A DNA stretch of 64,000 bases from Phaeobacter cretensis (GTDB lineage: Bacteria > Pseudomonadota > Alphaproteobacteria > Rhodobacterales > Rhodobacteraceae). The translations under genes were made by a program, and so were the position numbers. The stretch spans positions 310,001 through 374,000 of the forward strand of contig NZ_JBKBEU010000001.1 in NCBI RefSeq assembly GCF_047372505.1. The letters run 5' to 3'. A model generated the notes under the pieces. The model saw nothing but the letters and a program-made list of their open reading frames with translations, was not told where the DNA came from and searched no databases. Numbering within the stretch: the first letter of the stretch is position 1; each line of letters opens with the position of its first letter. Positions 62,819-64,000 of this stretch are shown here, piece by piece.

Positions 62819-62979
62819 GGCAGCAAACAACTGGCGCCTCACCCTACTCCTATACAATAGCTGGTGCAGGTTCCGGCGGTTGGGCTCTGACCGCAATGAT
62901 CGCTCTAAGCCCACACCCACAGCGCCAAACACGTCCCTGACGTCTGCTGTTGTGCATTTGGCAGAATAATGCTCTCCAT

Positions 62980-63765
62980 ATGAGGGCTGATAGCACAAGA
63001 ACTGAGCGCAAATATACGCAATGGTTACTTCAGGATTTCGAGGACACTCGGAAATTGGCTGATGCGCTTGATCAACTTGAAATCCCGTACACATGGCACA
63101 AAGTTGTCCCATTCGTCGGAGACCTTACACCGGAACCCACTATCAATGACACAAACGCTGCGGTGATGTTCGGTTCTTATACCCTTTGGCGATACGCAAA
63201 GGCGAAGAACCTCAAACCCGGCGTTTTCATGATCAGGCCATTTGTGCATGAGACACCTCGGCATCCGTTTCTTCTGAATGGCGCTGACGCACTTTTCCGG
63301 ACACTGCGAGACGTTCCCGAACAACGACCTGATGACGGGAAACTCTGGTTTCTGCCCCCGTAGTCGACAGCAAAGAAAAACCAATAAATGTCAGGCCTAC
63401 TTGTGAAATCAATGACCTGACCAACAGGGTACTCGCGCTCGAAGAACGCGGGTACCAAACAGCTCACTGCGTCACGATACTGAACTGATGTTCACCAAAC
63501 CGGCACGCATCCTTAAAGAGTGGCGCCATTTGGTCGTTGGAGACGAGGTTATCTCACCTTCTCCCTCAATAAAGAGGTTACCCGCGTGGCTTACCGGGAT
63601 GAAATTGATGAGGATGCTTTGAAATTCGCCAAGCAGCTGGTGGAAGCAAACCCAAAATATGCGCCCACCTATGTCATCGATATATGTCGGAGCAACGATG
63701 GGTTGAAGATGCTTGAAACGAATTGCATCAATGCGGCGGGTTTCTATGAAGCCGACTTATTGAAG
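62980..63765 (+). pseudogene. ATP-grasp domain gene, decayed
   Basis: The frame from 62980 (MRADSTRTERKYTQWLLQDF, VMFGSYTLWRYAKAKNLKPG) stops at a TAG at 63361. Homologous-looking pieces then follow in other frames: VDSKEKPIN (from about 63362), MFTKPARILKEWRHLVVGDEV (from about 63488), and VAYRDEIDEDALKFAKQLV to CINAAGFYEADLL (63585-63765). Together they resemble one ATP-grasp protein of about 260 residues (DUF4343 type) with several frameshifts. Confidence 0.75.
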
Positions 63766-64000
63766 CCGATGTCATCAATCAACGGGTGCGTGGCTGGTTT
63801 AAGTGAGAGGTCGACGTTTTTACATGTGGAACTGCATGTCGCTTCGTTTGTTCGCGTGAGCTTTTTTGGGGGCCGCTCCCAAAGATCTCCCGGGGCAATC
63901 TATCGCTTTTGGCCTTCCCAGGATACAATCCTGGGCCCGCGCTACACCATTTGCTGCAAAGGGTTGAAAGAGTTTCCCCGCTTGTTGGGCCATTGCACCT
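63766..64000. other. Right edge of the window, nothing recognised
   Basis: No convincing frame, tRNA or repeat is seen in the last 235 bp. A hairpin-like CCCAGGATACAATCCTGGG lies at about 63917-63935. Confidence 0.3.

Noticed and set aside
1..64000. CRISPR array or phage lysis/tail module
   Set aside because: No regular short direct repeats are visible. The phage-like genes are only the GTA head set, without lysis, integrase or replication genes.

Overview
The window looks like a chromosomal segment of a marine Roseobacter-group alphaproteobacterium (Rhodobacteraceae, Phaeobacter/Ruegeria-like). The evidence is a Rhodobacter-type gene transfer agent (GTA) head cluster next to mltG-fabF, a DddP-type DMSP lyase with every known metal ligand, a DmdA-like protein, TRAP transporters, and alphaproteobacterial housekeeping loci (acpP/fabG/fabD, rpsF-rpsR-rplI, tig, glnB-glnA). 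No replication origin, rRNA operon or CRISPR array is visible.

Layout. 1-5827 (minus): GTA genes in the order gp1 (small terminase), gp2 (large terminase), gp3 (portal), a small head protein, gp4 (protease), gp5 (capsid) and gp6 (adaptor, cut by the window edge). 6064-12667 (minus): mltG, fabF, a HisA paralogue, acpP, fabG, fabD, with clear terminators between units. 12841-18576: a cytochrome b561-YceI fusion, a DmdA-like/Lrp/GST group, a periplasmic YceI and a membrane protein. 19213-28404: the S6-S18-L9 operon with a candidate autoregulatory hairpin, a lipoprotein transglycosylase, CpdB, an RTX protein, trigger factor and a porin. 28986-33318 (minus): a Rieske oxygenase/reductase pair of the glycine-betaine demethylase type preceded by a canonical cobalamin riboswitch, then a small membrane protein and an agmatine-deiminase-like enzyme. 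33616-39372: a sulfatase/phosphonate-monoester-hydrolase-like enzyme with its MarR regulator, divergent from a TRAP system whose TAXI receptor gene is broken.

39538-54811 is the accessory part. It holds a three-gene TetR operon of unknown function, then four copies of a roughly 400-bp intergenic repeat (one partial) that separate unrelated small modules: an MFS efflux pump, an unknown protein, an SDR/MerR pair and a LysR/VOC/NmrA group. These are followed by DUF2267, SDR, LysE and XRE/membrane-protein genes, an IS remnant and two serine recombinases, one of them broken. 54978-62818 returns to core genes (tRNA-Leu, NAD(P)HX repair enzyme, glnB-glnA) and ends with a DUF3445 N-demethylase-like gene divergent from dddP. 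The right edge carries a decayed ATP-grasp gene.

The strongest unusual signal is upstream of the Bcr/CflA-type pump. A 16-codon leader peptide with four consecutive valines, a perfect 9-bp intrinsic terminator with seven Us, and a competing 9-bp antiterminator pairing together form what reads as a ribosome-mediated transcription attenuator for a drug efflux gene. The second is the cobalamin riboswitch in front of a Rieske demethylase pair.
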